Source of the DNA: Pseudoduganella lurida
GTDB taxonomy: Bacteria > Pseudomonadota > Gammaproteobacteria > Burkholderiales > Burkholderiaceae_D
DNA: 64,000 nucleotides
Reading direction: 5' to 3'
Assembly (NCBI RefSeq): GCF_007830455.1
Contig: NZ_VLLB01000001.1
Coordinates: 434,001 to 498,000, forward strand
Of this stretch, positions 1-9,204 are shown piece after piece. The position numbers were made by a program, and so were the translations under genes. Numbering within the stretch: position 1 is the first letter of the stretch; the number at the start of each line of letters is the position of its first letter. The notes beneath the pieces were generated by a model that was not told the origin of the DNA, ran no database searches, and worked only from the letters and a program-made list of their open reading frames with translations.

Positions 1-204
1 CGTGTGAAGGGTGACGTCGCAGGGACGCTTGAGCGCATTGAGCGACTCGATCACCGCGCGCAGTTCCATGCGGTTGTTGGTGGTGTTGACTTCGCCGCCA
101 AACAGTTCCTTCTGTGCTTCGCCCGCCACCATCAGCGCGCCCCAGCCACCGGTACCCGGGTTGCCCTTGCAGGCGCCGTCGGTGAAAATTTCGACTTTAT
201 CCAT
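1..204 (-). CDS. rnhA: Ribonuclease HI, N-terminal part (runs off the window)
   Basis: Endonuclease that cuts the RNA strand of RNA-DNA hybrids in the cytoplasm. Only the first 68 codons are present. The product begins [17 protein letters not shown], which carries the first catalytic Asp inside the family signature [16 protein letters not shown]. A second conserved block, [13 protein letters not shown], contains the second catalytic residue (the Glu of MEL). The rest of the gene lies beyond the left edge. The start codon overlaps the stop of the upstream methyltransferase gene by 8 bp, so the two are probably co-transcribed and translationally coupled. Confidence 0.95.
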   Translation of the reverse strand, partial: MDKVEIFTDGACKGNPGTGGWGALMVAGEAQKELFGGEVNTTNNRMELRAVIESLNALKRPCDVTLHT

Positions 205-976
205 GTTCCTTGTGCTTGTTCGTTGCGGGCACTGCTACCGGTGCCTTCGCGGATTTCCTGCTCCAGGCGGGCCCGATCAGCCGCATGCCCTTCACCCGTT
301 TGATGGCCTGCACCATGTAGACGGCGCCGAAATATGGCCACGAGCGCGGGCCGGCGCGGTCCATGAAGGCATAGCGCTTCAGCCAGTGTTCGGTGCGACA
401 GGCGGGCGCGTAACAGCCGAAGTGGCTGTGGCTGACGCCCATGTTCAGCAATTTTAACCAGTCCTTGAGCCGCGGCATAGAGATGAACTCGCCGGCTTCG
501 GGGAGATAGCGGTTGCCCGTCACGCGCGCCGTCACCTGGCGCAGGCCCCACAGGCTGTGCGGATTGAAGCCGCAGATGATCAGCTGGCCTTCCGGGATCA
601 GCACGCGCTCCACTTCGCGCAGCACCTGGTGGGGTTCGGCCGCGTATTCCAGCACGTGCGGCAGCACCACGAGATCCATGCTCTGCGATGCGAACGGCAG
701 CTCGCCGGCATCGAGCGTGAGCGCAACCGGGCGCGCCGAAGCACCCGCGCTGCCCGCCGGACGCAGCACGGTGTCGGCCAGCCATTTGTGCGGCATGCGG
801 CTGGCGGCCAGCGCGTCGACGAGCGGCGTGCCGATCTGCACGGCGTTGTAGCCGAAGATGTCGGCCGTGAGCTCGTCCAGCCGGCGCTGTTCCCAGTCGC
901 GCACGTACACGCCGGCCGGCGTCTGCAGCCAGCTGTCCAGCGCTATAATGGATTTTCCCGATGCTGCGCTATCCAT
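197..976 (-). CDS. SAM-dependent methyltransferase (class I, type 11-like)
   Basis: A 259-residue class I methyltransferase acting on an unidentified small molecule or macromolecule. The recognisable part is the C-terminal half of the Rossmann fold: an acidic strand end (LDAGELPF), the motif [11 protein letters not shown] around residue 105, then a helix and the post-motif III stretch [16 protein letters not shown]. The Gly-rich motif I is poorly conserved, which suits the beta-proteobacterial family that sits between gloB and rnhA. The start chosen is the ATG whose complement forms a CATG with a possible gloB start, so the two divergent genes would overlap at their first codons. Downstream it overlaps rnhA. 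Confidence 0.85.
   Translation of the reverse strand: MDSAASGKSIIALDSWLQTPAGVYVRDWEQRRLDELTADIFGYNAVQIGTPLVDALAASRMPHKWLADTVLRPAGSAGASARPVALTLDAGELPFASQSMDLVVLPHVLEYAAEPHQVLREVERVLIPEGQLIICGFNPHSLWGLRQVTARVTGNRYLPEAGEFISMPRLKDWLKLLNMGVSHSHFGCYAPACRTEHWLKRYAFMDRAGPRSWPYFGAVYMVQAIKRVKGMRLIGPAWSRKSAKAPVAVPATNKHKEHG
944..949 (+). promoter_or_regulatory. Candidate -10 element for gloB
   Basis: An exact TATAAT lies inside the 5' coding part of the divergent methyltransferase gene. The -35 region is weak (gtctgc at 17 bp). The predicted transcript start, near 956, suits either gloB start (975 or 1011). Inference from motif only. Confidence 0.4.
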
Positions 977-1796
977 GCCGTCCCTTCACTACTGCTTCGA
1001 TGATCAATCCGTGACCGATACCCTGCACGTCCTGGCCGTACCGGCCTTCAACGACAACTACCTGTGGCTCATCCACGATGGTGCGAGCGCCGCCGTGGTC
1101 GACCCAGGCGATGCCGCGCCGATCCTGGCGGCGCTGCACGAGCACCGCCTGGCGCTTACCGCCATTCTACTCACCCACCACCACGGTGACCACATCGGCG
1201 GCGTGCCGGCGCTGCTGGATCGCTTCGATGTGCCCGTCTTCGGGCCGCGCCACGATGGCATCGCCGCCGTCACGCAACCGCTGGGCGAAGGCGATGTGGT
1301 GGCCGTGCCGGGCCTGGACCTGACGCTGTCCGTGCTGGACGTACCCGGCCACACGAAGGGCCATATCGCTTATCACCGCGCCGGTAGCGAACCCTGGCTG
1401 TTTTCCGGCGACACGCTGTTTGCGGGCGGCTGCGGCCGGCTGTTCGAGGGCACGCCGGCACAGATGGCGGCATCGCTGGACAAGCTCGCCGCCCTGCCGC
1501 CTGCCACGCAGGTTTTTTGCGCGCACGAGTATACGCTGTCGAACTTGCGCTTCGCCGCGGCGGTCGAACCGGATAACGAAGCGCTGCGCGCACGTAGCGA
1601 AGTCGAGACGGCCAAGCGTGCGCGCGGCGTGCCGACCGTACCGAGCACGATTGCACTGGAACGTGCCACCAACCCGTTCGTGCGCTATCGCGAGCCGGGT
1701 ATTGAAGCGGAACTTGCGGCGCAGGACAAGGTATCCCCCGGCGCTCCGCCGCTGGCCGTGTTTGCCGCGCTGCGCGAATGGAAGAACGTTTTCTGA
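975..1796 (+). CDS. gloB: Hydroxyacylglutathione hydrolase (glyoxalase II)
   Basis: Hydrolyses S-lactoylglutathione to D-lactate and glutathione, the second step of methylglyoxal detoxification. The metallo-beta-lactamase metal motif is intact as [11 protein letters not shown], followed by HDG, the C-terminal metal ligand region [17 protein letters not shown] with its bridging Asp, and FCAHEYT. The HAGH C-terminal domain ends in REWKNVF, close to the family's usual end. Family homology begins at [15 protein letters not shown], so the GTG at 1011 (261 residues, nearer the usual ~250) may be the true start. The ATG used here adds 12 residues. Neither start has a strong Shine-Dalgarno. Confidence 0.93.
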   Translation: MPSLHYCFDDQSVTDTLHVLAVPAFNDNYLWLIHDGASAAVVDPGDAAPILAALHEHRLALTAILLTHHHGDHIGGVPALLDRFDVPVFGPRHDGIAAVTQPLGEGDVVAVPGLDLTLSVLDVPGHTKGHIAYHRAGSEPWLFSGDTLFAGGCGRLFEGTPAQMAASLDKLAALPPATQVFCAHEYTLSNLRFAAAVEPDNEALRARSEVETAKRARGVPTVPSTIALERATNPFVRYREPGIEAELAAQDKVSPGAPPLAVFAALREWKNVF

Positions 1797-1818
1797 GGGA
1801 TTTTCCGGACGAACCGCG

Positions 1819-2474
1819 ATGGAGACTGTCCGCTTTTACTACGACCCAGTGAGCCCCTACGCGTGGCTGGCAACGAAGGCGATCGCGCGCATCGAGGCGG
1901 CCGGGGTGCACCTGGAAATGGAACCGGTGCTGTTTGCGGCGATACTGGGTGCGCATGGCCTGAAGGGGCCGGCTGAAATTCCGGCCAAGCGCGAGCTGAT
2001 GGTGCGCGACGTGCTGCGCCTCGCCGCGGCGGGTGGACTGACATTCCGCGGTCCGCCCGGTCATCCGTTCAATCCGCTGCTGGCACTGCGCATGTGCCTG
2101 GCGATCGGTTCGCTGGCAGGCCGGCGCCGCTTTACCTTCACCTTGTCGGAAGCCTGCTGGGAGCGGGGCCTGGATATCTCGAACCCGGCGGTGCTGCTGC
2201 AGCTGGCGGCCGAATGCGACCTGAATGGCGCGGCGCTGCAGGGAGCGGCAAGAACGTCCGAGATCAAGGCGGCGCTACGCGACGCGACGGAGCGGGCCAT
2301 CGAGGCCGGCGTGTTCGGGGTTCCCACGTTCGGCTACGCGGGTGAACTGTTCTGGGGCAGCGACCGCATCGACCTGCTGCTGCGCCGGATTGCCGGCCAG
2401 CGCATCGACGAGCAGCGCCTGCAGGACTTCCTCGCGCGGCCGCCTCTGGCGACGCGCGAGGAAGGTTCTGCCGG

Positions 2475-2478
<4 letters not shown>
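1819..2478 (+). CDS. DsbA-family 2-hydroxychromene-2-carboxylate isomerase-like protein
   Basis: A 219-residue thioredoxin-fold protein of the glutathione S-transferase kappa/HCCA isomerase family. It begins with the family strand VRFYYDPVSPYAWLA, where Ser-Pro replaces the CxxC of true DsbA proteins. It closes the fold with the cis-Pro loop GVFGVPTFGYAGELFWGSDR. Known members isomerise hydroxychromene carboxylates with glutathione during naphthalene breakdown, but most chromosomal copies have no assigned substrate and none can be assigned here. It follows gloB by 22 bp, so a glutathione-linked role alongside glyoxalase II is plausible. Its 3' end overlaps convergent aceB by 4 bp. Confidence 0.85.
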
Positions 2479-4064
<1,586 letters not shown>

Positions 4065-4105
4065 GTCGATCTCCTAGGTTTGCGTGTCTGGCGGAACAGT
4101 ATTGA

Positions 4106-4124
4106 TTCCAGTATATTGACTGAA
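4106..4124. promoter_or_regulatory. Candidate LysR-type operator between aceB and its divergent regulator
   Basis: The 126-bp aceB/lysR gap is AT-richer than its surroundings and contains an imperfect dyad TTCcAGT-ATATTG-ACTGAA. A near-direct repeat (CAGTATTGATT / CAGTATATTGACT) overlaps it, and two copies of AAACGA follow. LysR proteins commonly bind such dyads between divergent genes. Assignment to the adjacent regulator is inference. Confidence 0.35.
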
Positions 4125-4190
4125 ACGATAGATAAACGAGACAAATTATCACTTCATCTGTGCGCATTTGTCATGGATGAGAGAGGACCG

Positions 4191-5123
4191 ATGGGCCAGT
4201 TCAGGCAGATTTCCACCTTCGTCGAAGTGGTCGCGCGGGGCAGCCTGTCCGCCGCCGCGCGGGCCGAGGGCATCGCACCTGCCGTGATCGGGCGGCGGCT
4301 CGATGCGCTGGAGGAGCGCCTCGGCGTCAAGCTGCTACAGCGTACCACGCGCAAGCTGGTGCTGACCGACGAAGGCACGGCGTTCCTGGAGGACTGCCAG
4401 CGCATTCTCGGCGAGCTGGAAAATGCCGAGGCGGCCGTGTCGGCACGCAGCGTGCATGCGTCGGGCCATCTGCTGATTTCCGCGCCGGCCGGCTTCGGGC
4501 GGCAGCATGTGGCGCCGCTGGTGCCCTCCTTCCTGGCCGAGCACCGCGACGTGACCATCACGCTGAACCTGCACGATCGGATCGTCGACCTGATCGGCGA
4601 AGGCGTCGATGTCGCCATCCGGATTGCCAGCCTGGAGGACTCGAACCTGGTCAGTGTAAAACTTGCGGACAACCGCCGCGTCGTCGTCGGCACGCCGGCC
4701 TATCTGCAGCGCCATGGCGTACCCGCCACGCTGGACGACCTGGCGCGACACAACTGCATGGCCATCAGCAGCGAAGGCAGCCAGCGGGGCTGGACCTTCC
4801 AGGACAGCGGCCGCGCTGTCACGGTCAAGGTGGCCGGCAACATGCGCTGCAACGATGGCGCCGTGCTGCATGACTGGGTCCTGGCCGGCAAGGGGCTGGC
4901 GTGGCGGTCGATGTGGGAAGTGGGCGCCGATATCGAAGCGGGCCGGCTGCAGCCGGTGCTCGAGGCGTACTCCGCGCCGGGCAACGACATTTATGCGGTC
5001 TTCGCCCAACGGCGTCATTTGCCATTGCGGATCCGCGCCTTCGTGGAATTCCTGCGCCGCAGTTACATGAAGCCGGACTATTTCGGCACCGGAACCCAGG
5101 CAGGCGCCTCACTGCCGGGTTGA
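4191..5123 (+). CDS. LysR-family transcriptional regulator
   Basis: A 310-residue DNA-binding regulator. Residues 1-60 form the LysR winged helix (FVEVVARGSLSAAARAEGIAPAVIGRRLDALEERLG), followed by a helical linker and a two-lobed periplasmic-binding-like effector domain. The sub-group resembles the DsdC/CrgA-like LysR proteins with GxGxxxRxMWEV near the end of the effector domain. The start is the ATG preceded by GAGAGG at good spacing; an upstream in-frame ATG at 4173 is less well supported. It is divergent from aceB, so it may regulate glyoxylate-shunt expression, but no effector can be read from sequence. The last ~20 residues are a non-conserved tail. Confidence 0.9.
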   Translation: MGQFRQISTFVEVVARGSLSAAARAEGIAPAVIGRRLDALEERLGVKLLQRTTRKLVLTDEGTAFLEDCQRILGELENAEAAVSARSVHASGHLLISAPAGFGRQHVAPLVPSFLAEHRDVTITLNLHDRIVDLIGEGVDVAIRIASLEDSNLVSVKLADNRRVVVGTPAYLQRHGVPATLDDLARHNCMAISSEGSQRGWTFQDSGRAVTVKVAGNMRCNDGAVLHDWVLAGKGLAWRSMWEVGADIEAGRLQPVLEAYSAPGNDIYAVFAQRRHLPLRIRAFVEFLRRSYMKPDYFGTGTQAGASLPG

Positions 5124-5173
5124 GCGCCAATTGCTCGGCAGACTGCAAGCAACCGCCTTACACAGGCCGTCGC

Positions 5174-5225
5174 GATGACCGGTCTCGCCAAGATGAGCGG
5201 TCTCGCCAAGATGGCCGGTCTCGCC
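5174..5225 (+). repeat. 18-bp tandem repeat, about 2.9 copies
   Basis: Three head-to-tail units, GATGACCGGTCTCGCCAA, GATGAGCGGTCTCGCCAA and GATGGCCGGTCTCGCC, lie between the LysR stop codon and the cspA terminator. No gene covers them convincingly. The rest of the 5124-5323 gap shows nothing I can name. Confidence 0.85.
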
Positions 5226-5323
5226 GCAGCGCGCCCGGCGTAGCGCCGTCGCCGCCGCCCTACTCCACCGGATCCATCGCTACTACAACGTCAATCGTTG
5301 AACAGATCAACCAATTTTGGGCG

Positions 5324-5356
5324 AAAAAAAATCCTCGGAAACCGAGGATTTTTTTA
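5324..5356. terminator. Bidirectional intrinsic terminator (cspA / LysR gene)
   Basis: A stem ATCCTCGG-AAA-CCGAGGAT is flanked by an A-run on the left and a T-run on the right, so it can end transcription in both directions. It lies 20 bp beyond the cspA stop. Confidence 0.9.
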
Positions 5357-5376
5357 GTTCGTTTGACCCAAGCAGA

Positions 5377-5580
5377 TTAGATCGGCTGGATGTTCGAAGC
5401 TTGCTTGCCTTTCGGGCCAGCGGTCACGTCGAAGGATACGCGTTGGTTCTCCTGCAGCGATTTGAAGCCAGCGGATTGAATCGCCGAGAAGTGAGCGAAC
5501 AGATCTTCGCCGCCTTCGTCAGGGGTGATGAAGCCGAAACCCTTCGAATCATTGAACCATTTTACGATACCAGTTGCCAT
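5377..5580 (-). CDS. cspA: Cold-shock protein CspA family
   Basis: A 67-residue single OB-fold RNA/DNA chaperone. It starts [18 protein letters not shown], with RNP1 (KGFGFI) and RNP2 (DLFAHFSAI) intact, and ends NIQPI. Length and sequence match beta-proteobacterial CspA/CspD-like proteins. The start has AGGAA upstream. An in-frame upstream ATG would add 18 residues lacking any family resemblance, so it was not used. A leader of about 100 nt lies between the predicted promoter and the start, as is usual for cold-shock mRNAs. Confidence 0.97.
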   Translation of the reverse strand: MATGIVKWFNDSKGFGFITPDEGGEDLFAHFSAIQSAGFKSLQENQRVSFDVTAGPKGKQASNIQPI

Positions 5581-5684
5581 TACAATTCCTATTACAGTTA
5601 AATGAGCTTGCGCCCGTGATATCGTTTGAAGCAAGTATGCAATGGCAGACCAACTGCAATACGCTTGAATCTAAACGATCCCGC

Positions 5685-5690
5685 ATTATA
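5685..5690 (-). promoter_or_regulatory. Predicted cspA -10 element
   Basis: An exact TATAAT on the minus strand (context GGTATAATGC) would start transcription near 5678, giving cspA a leader of about 98 nt. The -35 is not clear. Confidence 0.5.
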
Positions 5691-5911
5691 CCGAATACCG
5701 GGCCAAAAGTACGTCATGAGGCACGTTTTCGGCACGTTTTGACGAAAATAATTGCTACTGCCGGGCTAGAACGACGAAATCCAGTGAATCGCAGCAAGTT
5801 TTTCAGTCATCTGACTGGAAATCGCGGGCCAGACGCTCCGCTAAAACGACCCAGCATTTCGGTCGCCGAAGAAGCCGGCGGCTTGTTTGCATCGCTTTGC
5901 ACGGAATTTAA

Positions 5912-6034
5912 TCAGACCATCGAGAAAGATTCGGCAAAACAGCCCCAGCGCATCGCTGACCACTTTGCCTTCCCTCTCTTCTGCTTTCCACCACGCCTTT
6001 TCGGGCTGTTCCCCTTTTGGCTTTCGTTACTCAT
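5912..6034 (-). CDS. Possible 40-residue basic small protein
   Basis: A very tentative small gene. It begins MSNESQKGNSPKRRGGKQ and is rich in Lys and Arg in its first half. It has no clear Shine-Dalgarno. Its start overlaps (ATGA) the stop of an eight-codon reading frame (MPNETVRA) whose ATG at 6057 coincides with the predicted start of an FNR-type promoter. Codon use (AGA, AGG, AAA) is unlike the neighbouring genes. The transcript could equally be a small RNA or a long cspA leader. Otherwise the 5691-6064 stretch holds no gene I can support. Confidence 0.25.
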   Translation of the reverse strand: MSNESQKGNSPKRRGGKQKRGKAKWSAMRWGCFAESFSMV

Positions 6035-6064
6035 GCACGCACAGTTTCGTTCGGCATGTGTGTA

Positions 6065-6105
6065 ACTATAGACAAGATTCGTGTCGCGCGTTTGATTTTT
6101 ATCAA
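6065..6105 (-). promoter_or_regulatory. FNR/ANR-type promoter: perfect TTGAT-N4-ATCAA box plus -10
   Basis: TTGATTTTTATCAA (6092-6105) is an exact 14-bp FNR/ANR/CRP-FNR consensus palindrome. On the minus strand a -10-like TATAGT occupies 6070-6065. That puts the box centre at about -40.5 from a predicted start near 6057/6058, the geometry of a class II activator site. The box overlaps the stop codon of the HPt gene, so it points into the otherwise empty gap towards cspA. Confidence 0.6.
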
Positions 6106-6455
6106 TCGTGCGATAAATACTCGTCCGCACGGGGGTCGCTGGCCGCCCATGCCAGGTAGGTTTCGACTTGCGGCACCAGCGCGCTCCAGGTGCCCTCCCC
6201 ACCAAGCAACGCCCGCACCGCCTGCTCCAGGCGGCGTGCCTGGTTGCCCAGCACGGTGAAGCCAAAGGAACCGGCGGAACCGGCCACGGTGTGCAGCGCA
6301 TGGTGCAGCCTCTCTAGGGCGGCCTGGTCCGGCGCGGTGCCGGCAGCGGCCAGCGCGTCGGCGATCGTGGCCATCCGCTCCGGGACAGTGGCAGCGAACT
6401 TGTCGCCCAGCGCGCGCAGCTGGGCGCGGAAATCGGGATCGGCCGGCAATGCCAC
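6102..6455 (-). CDS. Orphan Hpt (histidine phosphotransfer) domain protein
   Basis: A 117-residue protein made almost entirely of one HPt helical bundle. The phosphorylatable His lies in LERLHHALHTVAGSAGSFGF, where the family pattern H-x-L-K/H-G/T-x-A/S-x-x-x-G places it at the HTVAGSAG His. Such proteins shuttle phosphoryl groups between hybrid kinases and response regulators. No hybrid kinase is adjacent. It starts 9 bp after the upp stop, so the two are probably co-transcribed, although no functional link to pyrimidine salvage is known to me. Confidence 0.85.
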   Translation of the reverse strand: MALPADPDFRAQLRALGDKFAATVPERMATIADALAAAGTAPDQAALERLHHALHTVAGSAGSFGFTVLGNQARRLEQAVRALLGGEGTWSALVPQVETYLAWAASDPRADEYLSHD

Positions 6456-6464
6456 GGGGGCTCC

Positions 6465-7115
6465 TTATTTGGTGCCGAAGATGCGGTCGCCCGCATCGCC
6501 CAGGCCCGGGATGATGTAGGCATGCTCGTTCAGGTGCGAATCGAGCGAGGCGCAATAGATCTTCACGCCGGGGTGGGCGTTCTGGAACACCTGCACGCCT
6601 TCCGGTGCGGCCACGAGAGCCAGGAAGATGATCTGTTCGTCAGGCACGCCGCGGTTCTTCAGCACGTCCACCGCATGCACGGCCGAATTGCCCGTCGCAA
6701 CCATCGGATCGCACAGGATGAAGACGCGGTCCACCAGGTCCGGCAGGCGCACCAGGTATTCCACCGGCTGGTGGGTCTCCGGATCGCGGAACACGCCGAT
6801 GTGGCCGACGCGGGCCGATGGCACCAGGTTCAGCAGGCCATCGCTCATGCCGATGCCGGCGCGCAGGATGGGCACGACGGCCAGCTTCTTGCCGGCGATG
6901 ACGGGTGCATCGATCGTCATCAGCGGCGTATCGATTTCGCGCGTGGTCAGCGGCAGGTCGCGGGTGATCTCATAGCCCATCAGCAGCGTGATTTCCTTGA
7001 GCAGCTCGCGGAACGTGCGCGTGGACGTGCTCTTGTCGCGCATGTGGCTCAGCTTGTGCTGGATCAGCGGGTGATCGGTGATGAAGAGGTTCGGGAAGCG
7101 CGGATCTTGTTTCAT
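6465..7115 (-). CDS. upp: Uracil phosphoribosyltransferase
   Basis: Converts uracil and PRPP to UMP in pyrimidine salvage. The 216-residue length is close to the usual ~208. Family marks are [15 protein letters not shown], the PRPP-binding loop [15 protein letters not shown], and the uracil-binding C-terminus [19 protein letters not shown] promoter with near-consensus -35 and -10 elements lies just upstream. Confidence 0.98.
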   Translation of the reverse strand: MKQDPRFPNLFITDHPLIQHKLSHMRDKSTSTRTFRELLKEITLLMGYEITRDLPLTTREIDTPLMTIDAPVIAGKKLAVVPILRAGIGMSDGLLNLVPSARVGHIGVFRDPETHQPVEYLVRLPDLVDRVFILCDPMVATGNSAVHAVDVLKNRGVPDEQIIFLALVAAPEGVQVFQNAHPGVKIYCASLDSHLNEHAYIIPGLGDAGDRIFGTK

Positions 7116-7150
7116 GTTGGTTGGCTTGGTACGGACGGTTTGCGTCCCGC

Positions 7151-7180
7151 ATTATCCCAGTCCGGTGCCCGCGCTGTCTA
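7151..7180 (-). promoter_or_regulatory. Predicted sigma-70 promoter of upp
   Basis: Minus-strand TAGACA (-35, 5/6 match) and GATAAT (-10, 5/6 match) are separated by 18 bp. The predicted start near 7144 leaves a leader of about 28 nt. Confidence 0.6.
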
Positions 7181-7200
7181 TGGCGGCCTGAAAATGCCGG

Positions 7201-8889
7201 TCAGGGTCCCGGCCAGGCCCGGGCGATGAGCGCCGCGCAGTCCGTGCCGGCCGGCAGCCGCCCGTAGGCGCCGCCCGGTTCGCGCGCCAGCCGCGAAGCA
7301 ATAAAGGCAGACGACACGATGCCGGGCGCATGGCGCAGCAGCAGTCCCGCCTGCACGGCCAGCACGATGCGCTCGGCCAGCACGCGGGCGCCAAATTCTT
7401 CGGAGGGCGCCACCGCCAGATCCTGCCGCAACCGCGCGGTGAACGCCGCGTAGTCCGCATTGGCCGTTCCCGCGATCGCGAGTTCCGCTGCCAGTGCCTC
7501 CGCTGCCGCGGGCGAGCGGGCGCAGGCGCGCAGCACGTCCAGGCACATCACGTTCCCGGAACCTTCCCAGATCGAATTGACGGGCAGTTCGCGGTACAGC
7601 CTCGCCAGCGGACTGTCCTCGACGTAGCCGCTGCCGCCGACGACTTCCATCGCCTCCGCGCCGAAGCCGGGGCCGCGCTTGCAGATCCAGTACTTGCCGG
7701 CCGGTGTGAGCAGCCGGGCAAGGGCCGCCTCGCCCGCATCGGCCGGATGATCGTAGCAGCGCGCCAGCCGCAGTGCGAAGGCCGTGGCGGCTTCCGACTC
7801 GAGCGCCAGGTCGGCCAGCACGTTCTGCATCAGCGGCTGCCGGTCCAGTGGCTTGCCGAACGCGTGGCGATGGCGCGCATGGTGCAGGGCGTGGGTCAGC
7901 GCCGCACGGATCGTGCCCGCCGTACCCAGGATGCAATCCAGCCGCGTGTGACTGCCCATCTGCAGGATCGTGGGAATGCCCCGCCCGGCCTGGCCCAGCA
8001 GGTGGCCGAAGGCGCCCGTGAATTCGACCTCGGATGAGGCATTCGAACGGTTGCCCACCTTGTCCTTCAGGCGCTGGATGCGCACGCCGTTGCGCGTGCC
8101 GTCCGGCAGGAAGCGCGGCACCAGGAAGCAGGACAGGCCGGTATTGCCCGCCGCCTCGGTTTGCGCCAGCACCAGGTGAGCATCGGCCTGCGGCGCCGAG
8201 AAGAACCATTTGTGGCCAACCAGGCGATAGACACCGTCGGCCTCGTCGCCGAACACTGCCCGCGCCTCGGCAGGCAGCATGGGCTCGGCGTGCGTGGTAT
8301 TGCTGCGCACGTCCGAGCCGCCCTGCTTTTCCGTCATGCCCATGCCGATCAGAGCGCCGGACTTCAAATGCACGGGCAGCGGCCGCGGATCGTATTCGCG
8401 CGATAGTATCTTCGGCAGCCAGCCAGCCGCCAGCGCAGGCGACTGGCGCAGCGCCGGCACGCTCGCATACGTCATCGTGACGGGACACTGCGAGCCGTTC
8501 TCCACCTGCCCGAACAGCATGTAGCGTGCCGCGCGCACCACCTGTCCGGCCGGCTCCGTCCCATCCCAGGGCGACGCATGCGCGCCGGCGCCGACAAACA
8601 GCCGCATCAGCGCATGCCAGGCCGGATGGAATTCCACCTCGTCGATGCGGCGACCGGCGGCATCGAAGCCGTGCAGCACGGGACCGTGCCGGTTGGCCAG
8701 CCTGGCCAGGTCGAGCGTCTCCGCCCGGCCCAGCATCTCGCCCAGCGCCAGCAGGTCTGGCACGGCCGCGGCACCGCCCTCCCTGCCGAGTGCCTCGCGC
8801 AGGGCCGTGTCGGCAGCGAACAGATTGAAGTTCCCGAACGCGGGTGGCTGGTTGAACACCGCATGCGTGTCGTAGGGTCCGCCGGTCAT
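7201..8889 (-). CDS. AidB-type acyl-CoA dehydrogenase family protein
   Basis: A 562-residue flavoprotein of the isovaleryl-CoA dehydrogenase/AidB branch of the acyl-CoA dehydrogenases. It opens with HAVFNQPPAFGNFNLFAAD, typical of AidB, and contains GMGMTEKQGGSDVRSNTT in the flavin-binding region and the C-terminal block EVVGGSGYVEDSPLARLYRELPVNSIWEGSGNVM. E. coli AidB is induced by alkylating agents and binds DNA through an extra C-terminal part. Whether this copy is a DNA-protective protein or a catabolic dehydrogenase cannot be told from sequence. The start is fixed by GAGGAGG. An alternative upstream start lacks support. Confidence 0.9.
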   Translation of the reverse strand: MTGGPYDTHAVFNQPPAFGNFNLFAADTALREALGREGGAAAVPDLLALGEMLGRAETLDLARLANRHGPVLHGFDAAGRRIDEVEFHPAWHALMRLFVGAGAHASPWDGTEPAGQVVRAARYMLFGQVENGSQCPVTMTYASVPALRQSPALAAGWLPKILSREYDPRPLPVHLKSGALIGMGMTEKQGGSDVRSNTTHAEPMLPAEARAVFGDEADGVYRLVGHKWFFSAPQADAHLVLAQTEAAGNTGLSCFLVPRFLPDGTRNGVRIQRLKDKVGNRSNASSEVEFTGAFGHLLGQAGRGIPTILQMGSHTRLDCILGTAGTIRAALTHALHHARHRHAFGKPLDRQPLMQNVLADLALESEAATAFALRLARCYDHPADAGEAALARLLTPAGKYWICKRGPGFGAEAMEVVGGSGYVEDSPLARLYRELPVNSIWEGSGNVMCLDVLRACARSPAAAEALAAELAIAGTANADYAAFTARLRQDLAVAPSEEFGARVLAERIVLAVQAGLLLRHAPGIVSSAFIASRLAREPGGAYGRLPAGTDCAALIARAWPGP

Positions 8890-9018
8890 CGCCGCCTCCT
8901 CGCTCTTCGTGCCCCCCAGCCTAGCGAAAAGCGCCGGGACAGGCAAGGACGGCCGGATGCGCCGTCGCTGGCTTGCAATCCTGCAGTGACGCACGGGCCG
9001 CTGTTTTTCACGGGCATC

Positions 9019-9053
9019 GCAACATTTTCATGAGCAACATCGAAGAATGTTGC
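9019..9053. promoter_or_regulatory. Inverted repeat upstream of the GGDEF-EAL gene
   Basis: GCAACATT and AATGTTGC form an 8-bp dyad with a 19-bp spacer, and a third copy of GCAACAT sits inside the spacer. It lies in the 8890-9204 gap, which is locally AT-richer and also contains two TATCGTAT octamers. No gene is evident in that gap. A role as operator is inference. Confidence 0.35.
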
Positions 9054-9204
9054 CGGATTTCATGTTTTTATCGTATCGAAGTGGTACATTTGCACCTGCT
9101 TGTATCGTATATGCAGTACCGGCGGCATTACCGGCCCGTCGAATGCGCCACGTCGGCCTTCGGGTCACTCCACCATCCCTGCCACCCACGAAGACGACCA
9201 GAGC

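Noticed and set aside
5574..6065. 163-codon plus-strand frame in the cspA-HPt gap
   Set aside because: No ribosome-binding site, no family resemblance, and it crosses the predicted cspA promoter and leader.
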